Below the pieces are notes generated by a model, which was not told the origin of the DNA, made no database searches, and saw nothing but the letters and a program-made list of their open reading frames with translations. Position numbers and translations under genes: made by a program. Shown piece by piece: positions 25,557 to 35,020 of a DNA stretch of 64,000 bases. The stretch is taken from contig NC_018020.1 in NCBI RefSeq assembly GCF_000266885.1, forward strand, positions 434,001 through 498,000. Direction: 5' to 3'. Within the stretch, counting starts at the first letter, position 1; each line of letters starts with the position of its first letter. The stretch comes from Turneriella parva DSM 21527 (lineage in GTDB: Bacteria > Spirochaetota > Leptospiria > Turneriellales > Turneriellaceae).

Positions 25557-27092
25557 ATGCGTTTTGGCCTGCAGTTCAAGCTCACCGCGCTGATTGTTGC
25601 GCTTGTCATGGCTGTTATCGCATCGCTCGGCATTTACGTGGCGCGCGAGAAAAAGAGCGTGCTCACTGAAACCGCCGCGGCCACGGCGCGCAAAGAACTG
25701 GCCAGCCTGGCCTTTATCGCCTCGCGCGCGATTCTTGACCGCGACGATCTCGCGCTCGCCGACTCGCTGCAAAATGCGCAGGGGCTGCCCGGCTTTACCG
25801 TCGGCGCGGTTTACCTGCCGAAAACCAAGACGCCGCTGATTAACCGCATCGGCAAAGAGCTGACGGAAAGGCAAAAAGACGTCGAGCGCGATGCACTCGA
25901 AACCGTGCGTGCCGAATGGGACGCTGCGGTCGCTTCGACCTCAAAAGTCGTCACCCCCACGACGAAAATATTTCTCGGCGACAGCGGCGTCAAAATTCAA
26001 TATTTTCACAAGGCCGTATTTCATCCGTTTGTCAAAGTTAACCCGCCGCTGCTGGCGGTGGCACAGGTAGCCGTCACCGATGAGTATATAAACCGTTCGA
26101 TTCGCAACAGCATGATTGAACTGGCGATCGTGGCATCTGTTTTTTTTATTTTAGCATTTGCTGCGGCCTATTTGTTGTCACGGTTTGTGGTGAAGCCCGT
26201 CAAAATTCTGTCGAACGGCGCACAAGAGGTGGGGCGAGGCAATTTTGACGTGACCCTGCCCCCGCTCGGCAGCGACGAACTTGGCGCGCTCGCAAAACAA
26301 TTCAACGCGATGACGGCATCGCTCAAGCGCGCGGGTGAAGAAGCGAAAGAACAGGCGATCTTTAACGACCAGGTAAAGCAGGCGCAAGAAATTCAAGAGG
26401 GCATGAATCCCTCTCGCTTCTTAAAAAAGCCCGAATACCAGATTAAAGGTTTTACGCGTGCTGCCAAAGGCGTCGGTGGGGACTATTACGACTTTCAGCT
26501 GATGGGCGATGGGCGCATCGCGGTGCTCATCTCTGATGTGAGCGGTAAATCCATCTCTGCGTCGCTGGTCATGGTACTCATCAAGACCGTCGTTTCAACT
26601 TACCTGAAGCTGTTCAACACGATTCGTGGCGACACAATAATTCGTACGATTAACCGCGTCATGTGCGGCGAAGCGCACATCGACAAGTTCGCCACGATTA
26701 TCTTCTTTGTTTTTGACCCGGCAACGAAAACGATTGAATTCAGCAATGGCGGACACGGCCCCCTCTTCGTCTACCGCGCAGACCGCAAGCTCTGCACCGC
26801 CTCAAAGATTGAAGGGCTGCCGATGGGCATCGAAGAAGAAAATGTCTACAAGCTCGCAAAACTGCAACTGGGTAGCGGTGACATCGTTATGCTCTACACT
26901 GACGGCATCACCGAATGCTGGAACCAGGCAAAAGAAGAATATGGCCTAAGGCGTGTGCGCGAGAAACTCATTGAATACGCCGACCTCAACCCAAAAGAAA
27001 TCATCGAGAACTTCGTGCGCGATCTCGATGAATTTGCTTCAGGGGCCGAGCAGCACGACGACATGACCATGGTCGTGATGAAGATTTTATGA
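25557..27092 (+). CDS. Membrane HAMP-SpoIIE serine phosphatase
   Basis: 511 residues from the ATG at 25557; a GTG at 25527 would fall on the TTGACA/palindrome region. There is one membrane helix near the N-terminus (LTALIVALVMAVIASLGIYV), a periplasmic sensor of about 150 residues, and a second helix (LAIVASVFFILAFAAAYLL). A HAMP-like segment follows (KPVKILSNGAQEVGRGNFDV). The SpoIIE/PP2C domain keeps GVGGDYYDFQ, VLISDVSGKSISASLVM, LYTDGITEC and HDDMTMVVM. It senses an extracytoplasmic signal and dephosphorylates a partner, probably a STAS protein. It overlaps the next lipoprotein gene by four bases. Confidence 0.9.
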   Translation: MRFGLQFKLTALIVALVMAVIASLGIYVAREKKSVLTETAAATARKELASLAFIASRAILDRDDLALADSLQNAQGLPGFTVGAVYLPKTKTPLINRIGKELTERQKDVERDALETVRAEWDAAVASTSKVVTPTTKIFLGDSGVKIQYFHKAVFHPFVKVNPPLLAVAQVAVTDEYINRSIRNSMIELAIVASVFFILAFAAAYLLSRFVVKPVKILSNGAQEVGRGNFDVTLPPLGSDELGALAKQFNAMTASLKRAGEEAKEQAIFNDQVKQAQEIQEGMNPSRFLKKPEYQIKGFTRAAKGVGGDYYDFQLMGDGRIAVLISDVSGKSISASLVMVLIKTVVSTYLKLFNTIRGDTIIRTINRVMCGEAHIDKFATIIFFVFDPATKTIEFSNGGHGPLFVYRADRKLCTASKIEGLPMGIEEENVYKLAKLQLGSGDIVMLYTDGITECWNQAKEEYGLRRVREKLIEYADLNPKEIIENFVRDLDEFASGAEQHDDMTMVVMKIL

Positions 27093-27643
27093 ACGCGCTG
27101 CGACTCGCCCTGCTGGCCATGTTGTTCGCAGCGTGCGACCGCGTAAAACCCGCAGAAATGTCGCTGACTAGCGGTGACACGCGCGTAACCATCAGCTGGA
27201 AATACCAGAATTTTCCCACAGAGCTGACGATACACGAAATTCGCCCAGGCAAGAAAGCCGAGCTTTGGCAGACCGGATCGGGCCGCGACACAACAACTAC
27301 ACCTGTTGGTGAAGAGATCAAAGGTGGTGTATTTGCGATTCAACCCGGCAAAGAGAAAAATTTCGTACTCGCGGCCCGAAACACCACGGGCAGGCCGATC
27401 TATTTCTTTGCAGCTCCCCACCATCTTGAACCTGCGCATGCAGGGCTTGGTTTCCAATTTAAATGCCTTTGCGTGAACCATTTGTTCAAAATTAAACCTG
27501 GCGAAATCTGGTACCGCGTTGTGCGGCTGCGCATCACGCGTGAAAATCGCGCCGCAACTATCGACATCAGTCACGACATCGTTGGCGTCGACAAGAAGGG
27601 ACGCGAAGGATATTTGGTTGACGCACCCGAACCCGAGGGCTAG
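27089..27643 (+). CDS. Lipoprotein with CLC motif, Cox11-like segment
   Basis: 184 residues. Lipobox LAMLFAAC at about 10-16. The region GFQFKCLCVNHLFKIKPGEI resembles the copper-site segment of CtaG/Cox11 (F-K-x-x-C-F-C-F, then K-P-G-E), but the rest of the Cox11 fold and its N-terminal membrane helix are not evident. It may be a copper or redox chaperone anchored in the periplasm, or just a convergent motif. It is translationally coupled to the SpoIIE phosphatase. Confidence 0.55.
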   Translation: MNALRLALLAMLFAACDRVKPAEMSLTSGDTRVTISWKYQNFPTELTIHEIRPGKKAELWQTGSGRDTTTTPVGEEIKGGVFAIQPGKEKNFVLAARNTTGRPIYFFAAPHHLEPAHAGLGFQFKCLCVNHLFKIKPGEIWYRVVRLRITRENRAATIDISHDIVGVDKKGREGYLVDAPEPEG

Positions 27644-27683
27644 TTGTGCGGCCGCGCAAACTTGTTTGAACAGGGAGAATTCT

Positions 27684-29354
27684 ATGAAAAACAAAATGAA
27701 TGCCTATATCGTGGCTTTGTTACTCGCAGCACTAGCGACGAACTGCAGCCAAAATTCGACAATTTCAATGGCGACTTCAACCTCACTCGCCGGTGCCTCG
27801 GTGTTTGATTTCCTGAACGGCAAGAAATGGTCAGCTGAACCGGGAGCCGAATACGTCAAGATTCACCTGTACCTTGACGAACCCATTCAGCTCAAAGAAG
27901 TCGAGATTCGCGCTTGCGACAAGTTCGACGACAACGTGCATATGTTCGTGAACTTTGACGAATACAATTATAACCTCAAAAAGAAGAAGGGCGACAGCAA
28001 ACTGGGGATAACCCTCGACACGCCGGTAAACGCCCGGTCGATTACCTTTAACCTTAACCGCAATTCAAACTCGTGTCTGAGCGGCCTGACGCTCTGGAAC
28101 CAATCGGGCAAAAAAATTAAATTTCAGACTCCCGAGACGATTGCTGGCGAAGTGAAGACTTCGAAAATCAGCAAGTCGAAAGCCTACCACCCGCTCAACC
28201 TTTTCGATTCCCGCTATGAAACAGCCTGGGCGTCTTCGCTCGGCGAAAAAGACATCTTTCTCGATTTCAGTTTCGGCACCGAAACCGAAATCACCGCGCT
28301 CAAAATCTGGAACGGCTACCAGAGGTCGCCGCTCCACTGCATTCGCAATGGCCGGGTCAAAACTCTCGAAATCAACGGCGATGGAGGCTACAACGAACGA
28401 GTGACCGTTGCCGACGAAATGGATGCACAAACAGTACAATTACCAAAACCATTCAAAGGAAAAAATCTACGCCTGCGTATGGCAGAAATCTACCGCGGAG
28501 AGCTCGAAGGTGTCGTCATTAGCGAGCTTCGCTTCTTGAACGGCACCAAGGCAGTCATGTTTGAACCTGCACCACTCGCCAAAGAAGTTGCGACAGAAAA
28601 TCACGAGCTCTTTCGCACGGCAGGTTTTGAAGAAATCTTAAACCGGGGTCTGGTATCCGATGAAGAAGGCGAAACGATTGAACCCGGCCTCGCAAGAGTC
28701 GTAACTGCCCGCGGCGGCCTGCGTATTCGAGAGAGCGCTTCGACTACCGCCGCTGTATTGATTCTGGCACCGCAGGGTGGCAGGGTGAAGTTCGAAGGCG
28801 AGACGGGCGACGAGCTCAAGGTGGGCGATGAGGTAGGCCATTGGGTCAAAGTCACCTACGCCGGCAAAACCGGCTGGGCCTTCGATGCTTTCTTGCAGCA
28901 ACCCGCAGCCGAATCAGGCAACAGCTCGCACAGCAGCGCGTGGAAGCTTCGCCTGCGCAGCGATGGCAGCCTCTATTTCGAAGGCAATGCACAGACCGTG
29001 TCGCACGACTATGAAGTGGGCAAGAGCGAAACCACCAACACTTCTTTCTACGCGATTGGCAACTTTGAAGCAGAAAAGCCTGTGGCCAATGAGATCGATA
29101 TTAAACTCTTCGGCTTTGTGAAAGCCGTCGAGGTAAGCTCATCTGAATACATTGAGATGGGCCACGATTGTAACGGCTGCGGCAGAGATTGCGCGCAAGT
29201 TAAGGGCAACAAAGGCGAGAAGGTGTTCATACAGAGCGCAAAGCTGATCAAGAAAGGCAGCGAATATGTGCTCGTGAACAAATCTCCAGGTGCGCAAATA
29301 CCGTTCACTACCCTGCAGCTGAAACTCGAACGACCACTGGCGCAGGGCAGTTGA
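27684..29354 (+). CDS. Lipoprotein with discoidin-like and SH3b domains
   Basis: 556 residues from the ATG at 27684, with AGGGAGA upstream. Lipobox LAALATNC. Two galactose-binding-like (discoidin) regions: about 35-140, and about 150-290 (YHPLNLFDSRYETAWASSLG; LRLRMAEIYRGELEGVVISE). An SH3b domain at about 340-405 has the usual GLRIRESAS and GWAFDAFL. A C-terminal domain carries four Cys (HDCNGCGRDCAQ). It is probably surface or periplasmic and binds carbohydrate or peptidoglycan. It ends in a terminator at 29360. Confidence 0.8.
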   Translation: MKNKMNAYIVALLLAALATNCSQNSTISMATSTSLAGASVFDFLNGKKWSAEPGAEYVKIHLYLDEPIQLKEVEIRACDKFDDNVHMFVNFDEYNYNLKKKKGDSKLGITLDTPVNARSITFNLNRNSNSCLSGLTLWNQSGKKIKFQTPETIAGEVKTSKISKSKAYHPLNLFDSRYETAWASSLGEKDIFLDFSFGTETEITALKIWNGYQRSPLHCIRNGRVKTLEINGDGGYNERVTVADEMDAQTVQLPKPFKGKNLRLRMAEIYRGELEGVVISELRFLNGTKAVMFEPAPLAKEVATENHELFRTAGFEEILNRGLVSDEEGETIEPGLARVVTARGGLRIRESASTTAAVLILAPQGGRVKFEGETGDELKVGDEVGHWVKVTYAGKTGWAFDAFLQQPAAESGNSSHSSAWKLRLRSDGSLYFEGNAQTVSHDYEVGKSETTNTSFYAIGNFEAEKPVANEIDIKLFGFVKAVEVSSSEYIEMGHDCNGCGRDCAQVKGNKGEKVFIQSAKLIKKGSEYVLVNKSPGAQIPFTTLQLKLERPLAQGS

Positions 29355-29359
29355 GAGCG

Positions 29360-29383
29360 CGGGCGCCTGACACGCCCGTTTTT
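29360..29383 (+). terminator. Terminator hairpin directly upstream of cmoA
   Basis: Stem cgggcg/cgcccg with a 7 nt loop is followed by five T, ending two bases before the cmoA ATG. It ends the lipoprotein transcript but also occupies the place of the cmoA ribosome-binding site. Confidence 0.8.
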
Positions 29384-29385
29384 GC

Positions 29386-30114
29386 ATGAAAGACGAAATC
29401 TTCAAACAACCCGGCTCTGGTAAAAAGCCCTTCGAGTTCAATGCGCAGGTTGTGCAGGTGTTCGATGACATGGTATCCCGCTCTATACCCTTCTACCGCG
29501 AGGTCTTGCGCATGAGCGCCGAGCTGGCAAAAACCTTTTATCAACCCGGTACGCAAATTTACGATCTCGGCTGCTCGACAGGTGCCCTTTTACCTCATTT
29601 AGAAGACCAATTCATCGGGACGCAATTTCTATATTGCGGCATCGACAGTTCAGATGACATGATCGCGAAGGCAAATATACATTGCACCCGAAATAAACCA
29701 GAGGCCATGAAGGCAGAATTCTCCGTAGCAGATATTACGGCTGTTGATTTTAAACCGGCTTCGGTTTTTGTCTCAAACTACACTTTTCAATTCTTAAAGC
29801 CCCTTGCGAGGCAGACTTTGCTACGCAAGATATTCGCCGCGCTCGAGCCCGGCGGCTGCCTTATCGTTTCTGAAAAGTGCCTTGAAGACGCCGCCGACAT
29901 GTCGCGCATCTATGCCGATCTTTACCACGCCATGAAGGCGCGCAATGGTTACAGCCAGCTCGAAATTGCAGAAAAACGCGACGCACTCGAAAATGTTCTG
30001 ATACCCTTCAGAATGAGCGAGAATACCGAAATGCTGCGCGCAGCAGGCTTCAACCCCGTTTCCATTTTCTTTAAATGCTATAATTTCACTTCATTTGTTG
30101 CGCTTAAGCCATGA
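29386..30114 (+). CDS. cmoA: Carboxy-SAM synthase
   Basis: 242 residues. FEFNAQVVQVFDDMVSRSIP, IYDLGCSTGALLPHLE and the terminal ARNGYSQLEIAEKRDALENV are diagnostic for CmoA, which converts SAM and prephenate to carboxy-S-adenosylmethionine. It supplies CmoB in making cmo5U at tRNA position 34, which widens decoding. Its last four bases overlap the cmoB start. There is no Shine-Dalgarno; a terminator hairpin ends two bases before the ATG. Confidence 0.93.
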   Translation: MKDEIFKQPGSGKKPFEFNAQVVQVFDDMVSRSIPFYREVLRMSAELAKTFYQPGTQIYDLGCSTGALLPHLEDQFIGTQFLYCGIDSSDDMIAKANIHCTRNKPEAMKAEFSVADITAVDFKPASVFVSNYTFQFLKPLARQTLLRKIFAALEPGGCLIVSEKCLEDAADMSRIYADLYHAMKARNGYSQLEIAEKRDALENVLIPFRMSENTEMLRAAGFNPVSIFFKCYNFTSFVALKP

Positions 30115-31067
30115 CACTGCCTCAGGCGCCGCGATTACCAGACTTGCCTGAACTGACAACCGCGACACGCGAAAGCTGGCTCCAAAACAGCGAAGCCGCC
30201 ATCGCGCGGCTGCGAGAGCCGCCGTTTGCCGACCTCACCGATAGACTCGGCAGAATATCGGCACTGCCCGAAAGCATGAAGATTCACGAAGGTGGGGTTG
30301 AATTTCACGGCACATATACAACAGCTGAATCCGCCGCGCAAGCCCGTGCGCTGGCACACGAACTGATACCCTGGCGCAAGGGCCCGTTTCGCTTGTTCGA
30401 TTTTGATCTCGACGCCGAATGGCGATCTGATGCGAAATGGAATCGCCTTGCACCTGACTTACCGAACCTCAGTGGCAAGGTTGTCGCCGATGTGGGCTGC
30501 AACAACGGTTATTACCTGTTTCGTATCGCGGCCGAGGGCGCACGGCATGTTATCGGCTTCGACCCGACGCTGAAATACTGGCTGCAATACCAGCTGCTTG
30601 CGGCGCACGCTCGGCACCTGCCTGCGACTTTTTTGCCTCTGGGCTGGCAGGCTCTGGCCGGAGTTCAAAAAGCCTTCGATGTCATTTTCTTGATGGGAGT
30701 CAACTACCACGAAGCCGACCCGCTCAACCTGCTGCACACCTGCCGGTCGGCGCTGAAGCCCGGTGGCCTGTTGATTTGTGAATCGGTCACTGTCGACGCT
30801 GACGGCGACTTTGAAATCTTTCCCGCAGGCAAATACACAGGCATCGGCGGCGTCTATGCGATACCCACGCCCCGCGCTCTGCAAAGACAATTGCAATCAG
30901 CAGGATTTCAAAACGTCACGGTCCAGCACACCGAGCGCATGACGGCTGCCGAGCAACGCCGCAGCGAGTTCTCGCCGCAAAAGACCCTCGCCGATTTTGT
31001 CACGGCCGACGGAACCAGTATTGAGGGTTATCCGCCTTTGCATCGGTCGGCTGTGTTTGCGTCTTGA
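30111..31067 (+). CDS. cmoB: tRNA U34 carboxymethyltransferase
   Basis: 318 residues, the family length. LFDFDLDAEWRSDAKWNRL, KVVADVGCNNGYYLFRIA, HVIGFDPTLKYWLQYQL and DVIFLMGVNYHEADPLNLL follow CmoB. It transfers the carboxymethyl group from carboxy-SAM to 5-hydroxyuridine in tRNA. It forms a coupled two-gene operon with cmoA. Confidence 0.93.
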   Translation: MTLPQAPRLPDLPELTTATRESWLQNSEAAIARLREPPFADLTDRLGRISALPESMKIHEGGVEFHGTYTTAESAAQARALAHELIPWRKGPFRLFDFDLDAEWRSDAKWNRLAPDLPNLSGKVVADVGCNNGYYLFRIAAEGARHVIGFDPTLKYWLQYQLLAAHARHLPATFLPLGWQALAGVQKAFDVIFLMGVNYHEADPLNLLHTCRSALKPGGLLICESVTVDADGDFEIFPAGKYTGIGGVYAIPTPRALQRQLQSAGFQNVTVQHTERMTAAEQRRSEFSPQKTLADFVTADGTSIEGYPPLHRSAVFAS

Positions 31068-31111
31068 CCGAAGCCCGGCATGAAACTTCGCAATGATTAA
31101 AGCCAACGGTC

Positions 31112-31198
31112 ATTCCCGCGAACGCGGGAATCTAGCAACATTACTCACAAGGCAGATGCCCGCGCCACCACTGAGCCGGTCGAAGAGTTCGCGGGCAT
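31112..31198. repeat. Intergenic cluster of short palindromes
   Basis: Two 9 bp inverted repeats: attcccgcg/cgcgggaat (31112-31131) and atgcccgcg/cgcgggcat (31156-31164 with 31190-31198). The second encloses ctgagccggtcgaag (31171-31185), a relative of the REP-like repeats at 20637 and 42131. It fills most of the 195 base spacer between cmoB and the convergent lipoprotein gene, where no gene is seen. Confidence 0.8.
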
Positions 31199-31262
31199 GA
31201 CGATCAATATACTGACCGAAACGATCATGACTCTGAGCACGCGGTCAGATTCAGAAAATTCT

Positions 31263-32009
31263 TTAATCCCACACAAATAACCACTTTATTGCTACGTATG
31301 CGCCGTAAAAGACCCAACCGAGTGGCCCGGGTTTTTTCTCTTTGGTAAAGGCCGTGTAAGGCTCCTGAAAATTCACGCTGATCGTTGAAAACGAAACCTG
31401 ATTGTCATAGTAACGAATCTGCCCCTTCAGCTGTTCGACCCGTTCGGTAATGCGCCCGAGCTCGCGCTCAACTTCGACTGCGTCTTTGACCGAATCTGCC
31501 TTCTTCAACAGTTCTTGATAGCGCGCGAGCATCTTCTGCTGCACGTCGAGGCGAATTTTGAGGTCGCTGTATTGCATGGTGATATCTTGCGCGGTGACGT
31601 TCTCGTACTTCACCTTGGCGAGCGAGCGTATAAAATCGCTCGCGGCACCAAATTCTTTTGCCGGCACGCGCACAGTCAGTGCGTTTGACGAGCGCTGCGA
31701 CAGATAGCCCCCAAGGCTCTTGGTCTTGTCGATAATCTGACCGCCAAAGATCTTTGCATCGCCTTCGCCCGCTTCAAGCGTAAACGAACCGTTGTAGATC
31801 ATCAAAGTACCGGCCTGAGCACCCTGCGCAAGCTGGCCGCCGGTAGGGGCACTGTCGCCACCCTCACGGTCATTTATGGCTTTGGCCTCGGCCGCGGGCA
31901 TTTCAGCACGCGTTGACCGGCTCGAGCTGCCACAGGCCGTGAGAACCGGCAAGCAGGTTATGCCCGCTACCAGCAAGAAGCAGCGGTATGGTTTTCGCAT
32001 CTGAAGCAT
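31263..32009 (-). CDS. DUF4349 lipoprotein
   Basis: 248 residues. Lipobox LPVLTAC, then a short Ser/Arg/Ala linker. The DUF4349 core is LMIYNGSFTLEAGEGDAK, LSQRSSNALTVRVPAKEFGA, a central coiled coil at about 145-200 (AVEVERELGRITERVEQLKG) and SFSTISVNFQEPY, with a C-terminal membrane helix (LGWVFYGAYVAIKWLFVW). Members are envelope proteins of unknown role. Divergent from rpsB. Confidence 0.85.
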   Translation of the reverse strand: MLQMRKPYRCFLLVAGITCLPVLTACGSSSRSTRAEMPAAEAKAINDREGGDSAPTGGQLAQGAQAGTLMIYNGSFTLEAGEGDAKIFGGQIIDKTKSLGGYLSQRSSNALTVRVPAKEFGAASDFIRSLAKVKYENVTAQDITMQYSDLKIRLDVQQKMLARYQELLKKADSVKDAVEVERELGRITERVEQLKGQIRYYDNQVSFSTISVNFQEPYTAFTKEKKPGPLGWVFYGAYVAIKWLFVWD

Positions 32010-32155
32010 ATTTCTTTGACGCCGGTGAGGATTTTCAGTTCAAAAAATACTGACAACCTGTCTAAATCTTTGCCTCTGGCCTACTGGCTAAATCTCCCGT
32101 GCCTGCCAGTGGCGAGTCAAAAGCTCAGGGATATAAATGGAAGGGGCGTGTTCCC

Positions 32156-32202
32156 TTCGAGCACCTCAGGGCACACGCTCGTTGAGGCGCTCGAAACGAG
32201 CG
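32156..32202 (+). promoter_or_regulatory. rpsB leader with two competing hairpins
   Basis: Bases 32156-32168 pair with 32183-32195 (12 of 13). The loop sequence 32176-32182 pairs perfectly over 7 bp with 32196-32202. The two stems share bases and cannot form together because there is no linker for a pseudoknot. Location 25 bases ahead of the rpsB ATG suggests a control switch, for instance by S2 autoregulation (inference). Confidence 0.55.
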
Positions 32203-32226
32203 CACGCGCAACATAAAGAGGAAACC

Positions 32227-33039
32227 ATGGCAACTATTTCGATGAAAAGCCTGCTCGAAGCAGGCGTACATTTTGGGCACCAGACACGCCGCTGGAACCC
32301 GAAGATGAAAAAATACATCTTCACAGCGCGCAACGGCATTCACATTCTCAACCTACAGAAGACGATCGTGCTCGCGAAAGACGCGTACGAAGCGATGCGC
32401 GATCTGGCGTCAAAAGGCGGCAAGGTTCTGTTCGTCGGCACCAAGAAACAGGCGCAGGCCGATATTGAAAAGGCGGCAACCCGTTGCGGCCAGTTCTATA
32501 TCAACAACCGCTGGCTCGGTGGTCTGCTGACAAACTTTCGCACCGTAAAACTGTCGATTCAGCGCCTGCGCAAACTCGAAGAGGCGTTTGCGACTAACAC
32601 CGTACACGAAATCGTCAAAACAAAGAAAGAAATTCTTCAACTCGACCGCGAAATCGCGCGTCTGCGCAAAGACCTCGCGGGTATTCGCGACATGAACGAG
32701 CTGCCCGATGCATTGTTTATCGTTGACCCAGATCGCGAAGCGATTGCGGTAAAAGAAGCAAATACGCTCGGCATCCCCATTTTCGCGATGGTTGATACAA
32801 ACTGTAACCCCGACCTGATTCAGTACCCGATTCCCGCAAACGACGACGCTATTCGTGCTGTGGCGCTCTTTCTCGAAATCATGGCAAACGCCGTTGAAGA
32901 AGGCAAAGAAGGCGGCGAGTTCGCACAAGTCGAGATCGAAGAAGGCGAGAGCATGGACGAGCACCAGCTGAAATCATCGATGGAAAAACTCGACGACCTC
33001 GAAGAAATCGAATCTAAATACGAAGAAGCGCGCGGTTAA
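32227..33039 (+). CDS. rpsB: Ribosomal protein S2
   Basis: 270 residues from the ATG at 32227, with AGAGG upstream; the in-frame extension to 32137 is leader sequence. Diagnostic S2 motifs: [77 protein letters not shown] and [20 protein letters not shown]. An acidic C-terminal tail extends past the usual end. First gene of rpsB-tsf-pyrH-frr-uppS, a classic translation/cell-envelope operon. Confidence 0.97.
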   Translation: MATISMKSLLEAGVHFGHQTRRWNPKMKKYIFTARNGIHILNLQKTIVLAKDAYEAMRDLASKGGKVLFVGTKKQAQADIEKAATRCGQFYINNRWLGGLLTNFRTVKLSIQRLRKLEEAFATNTVHEIVKTKKEILQLDREIARLRKDLAGIRDMNELPDALFIVDPDREAIAVKEANTLGIPIFAMVDTNCNPDLIQYPIPANDDAIRAVALFLEIMANAVEEGKEGGEFAQVEIEEGESMDEHQLKSSMEKLDDLEEIESKYEEARG

Positions 33040-33043
33040 TCAC

Positions 33044-33634
33044 ATGGCAATAGATCAGGAAAAAATCAAAACCCTGCGCGAGATGACCTCTGCGGGCATT
33101 CTCGACTGCAAAAAGATTCTCGAAGAAACAAACGGCGATCTCGAAAAGGCTGCATCGCTTTTGCGTGAACGCGGTATCGTGAAAGCCGTCAAAAAAATGG
33201 ATCGCGAAGCCTCAGAAGGCGCAATCGTGTCATACGTTCACCACAACGGCAAGATCGGTGTGCTCGTGCAGCTCAACTGCGAAACTGACTTCGTGGCGCG
33301 CAATGAGAAGTTTCTCGAACTCGGCCGCAGCATCGCGATGCACATTGCTGCCACGAACCCGCAGTTTGTGAAGGCAGAAGACGTCGACCCAACTGTTGTC
33401 GAAAAAGAGAAAGAAGTGCAACGCGCAGCTCTCATCGAAGAGGGCAAGCCTGCCGACAAAGTCGACAAGATTCTCGAAGGTAAAATCAAGAAATTTGTTT
33501 CTGATATTTGCCTGCTCGACCAGCCGTTCGTTAAAGAGCCAGAAAAGACTGTAGGCGACATCATCAAAGCAAGCATTGCGACTCTGGGCGAAAACATCGC
33601 CGTGGGGCGTTTTGTGCGTTACGCTCTGAAATAG
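33044..33634 (+). CDS. tsf: Elongation factor Ts (short form)
   Basis: 196 residues. LREMTSAGILDCKKILEETN, the TDFVARNEKF core motif and the C-terminal dimer region are present. It is shorter than the E. coli protein (283), as in spirochaetes and some others with a single core subdomain. It regenerates EF-Tu-GTP. It follows rpsB by four bases. Confidence 0.96.
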   Translation: MAIDQEKIKTLREMTSAGILDCKKILEETNGDLEKAASLLRERGIVKAVKKMDREASEGAIVSYVHHNGKIGVLVQLNCETDFVARNEKFLELGRSIAMHIAATNPQFVKAEDVDPTVVEKEKEVQRAALIEEGKPADKVDKILEGKIKKFVSDICLLDQPFVKEPEKTVGDIIKASIATLGENIAVGRFVRYALK

Positions 33635-33652
33635 GTACCGTAAGCCACGACA

Positions 33653-34429
33653 ATGAGCGACAACAGCGAAAAACCGGCCCGCGGTACCACCGAGGGTCGG
33701 GCTTTTCGGCGCGTGGTGCTCAAACTCTCGGGTGAGGTTCTAGCCGGCGAAGACAAGCACGGCATCAACGTTAAGGTAATACGCGCGCTCGCCGAAGAAA
33801 TTCGCGACATTCACCGTGACGGCGTCGAGCTCGCGCTCGTCATCGGCGGCGGTAATATTTTTCGCGGTGTAAAGGCCGCGTCAGACGGTATGGATCGCGC
33901 AATCGGCGATTATATGGGCATGATGGCGACAGTCATTAATGGCCTTGCGCTGCAAGACTTCTTAGAGAAAGAGGGGCTTACAACCCGACTGCAGACCGCC
34001 ATTGAGATCAAGTCAGTTGCTGAGCCGTTTATCCGCCGTAAGGCGATTCGCCACCTCGAAAAAAAGCGTATTGTAATTCTTTCGGGCGGCACGGGCAACC
34101 CCTATTTCACCACCGACACGACGGCGGCTCTCAGAGCAGTTGAGCTCGATGCGGATGTCATTTTCAAGGCGACCAAAGTCGACGGAGTTTACGATTCTGA
34201 CCCCGTCAAGAACCCGGCGGCAAAACGCTACCGGCGCCTCAGCTTTCACGATGCGCTCGTGAAGCAACTTAAGGTCATGGATTCAACAGCCTTTTCCCTT
34301 TGTCTCGACAATAAGATGCCCATTCAGGTTTTTGACATGAGCAAAGAGGGTAACCTCAAGAAAGCCGTTCAGGGTAAACCCATTGGTACCCTGATCGATG
34401 CCAACGGAGAAAGCGAATTCTATGAGTGA
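33653..34429 (+). CDS. pyrH: UMP kinase
   Basis: 258 residues. [79 protein letters not shown] and [17 protein letters not shown] are all amino-acid-kinase/PyrH signatures. It phosphorylates UMP to UDP. Its final bases overlap the frr start by 8 bases. Confidence 0.97.
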   Translation: MSDNSEKPARGTTEGRAFRRVVLKLSGEVLAGEDKHGINVKVIRALAEEIRDIHRDGVELALVIGGGNIFRGVKAASDGMDRAIGDYMGMMATVINGLALQDFLEKEGLTTRLQTAIEIKSVAEPFIRRKAIRHLEKKRIVILSGGTGNPYFTTDTTAALRAVELDADVIFKATKVDGVYDSDPVKNPAAKRYRRLSFHDALVKQLKVMDSTAFSLCLDNKMPIQVFDMSKEGNLKKAVQGKPIGTLIDANGESEFYE

Positions 34430-34985
34430 CGAAGCCAATAAAATCATCGCGGACGCAAGCAGCCGCATGGACAAAAGCCTGAACGACCTGGGCCACCAGA
34501 TGGCGCAGATCAGATCGGGGCGCGCAACGCCTTCGCTCGTCGAAGATATTCGCGTCGAGATCTATGGCCAGAATATGCCGCTCAACCAGGTTGCGTCGAT
34601 CAACGCCCCAGAGCCGCGCCTCATCACCGTCGACGTTTGGGACAAATCGCAGCTGCAGGCTGTCGAAAAGGCGATTCAGAAATCGGGCAAAGGTTTTAAC
34701 CCAAACACCGACGGCGTCATGATTCGTATCAACCTTGCCGAAATGACCGGCGAAACGCGCAAAGAAATGGTCAAACTCGCAAAAGGCAAAGTTGAAGACC
34801 ATAAGGTAGCAGTGCGCAACATTCGTCGTGATGCCAACGACGCCCTGAAAAAACTCAAGGGCGGCAGCGTCTCTGAAGACATGATCAAAGGGTTCAGCGA
34901 TCAGGTGCAAAAACTGACCGACGACCATATCAAGAAAATGGATGATCTTTTTGCCGCGAAAGAAAAAGACATCATGACGGTCTGA
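34422..34985 (+). CDS. frr: Ribosome recycling factor
   Basis: 187 residues from the ATG at 34422. [60 protein letters not shown] and [10 protein letters not shown]-like [17 protein letters not shown] match RRF. It splits post-termination ribosomes with EF-G. Standard size. Its TGA stop is part of a perfect hairpin. Confidence 0.97.
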   Translation: MSDEANKIIADASSRMDKSLNDLGHQMAQIRSGRATPSLVEDIRVEIYGQNMPLNQVASINAPEPRLITVDVWDKSQLQAVEKAIQKSGKGFNPNTDGVMIRINLAEMTGETRKEMVKLAKGKVEDHKVAVRNIRRDANDALKKLKGGSVSEDMIKGFSDQVQKLTDDHIKKMDDLFAAKEKDIMTV

Positions 34986-35009
34986 ACGATTGGTAGAACC
35001 AATCGTTCA
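34983..35009. repeat. Perfect 12 bp hairpin between frr and uppS
   Basis: tgaacgattggt pairs fully with accaatcgttca, loop aga. It includes the frr stop codon and ends 11 bases before the uppS ATG. There is no T-tract, so it may stabilise the mRNA or adjust uppS translation rather than terminate. Confidence 0.85.
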
Positions 35010-35020
35010 AACCTGAATCC

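Noticed and set aside
32156-32202. H-type pseudoknot in the rpsB leader
   Set aside because: The loop does pair with the sequence just after the stem, but there is no linker between the stem's end and the pairing partner, so the strand cannot reach the loop. I call it two alternative hairpins.
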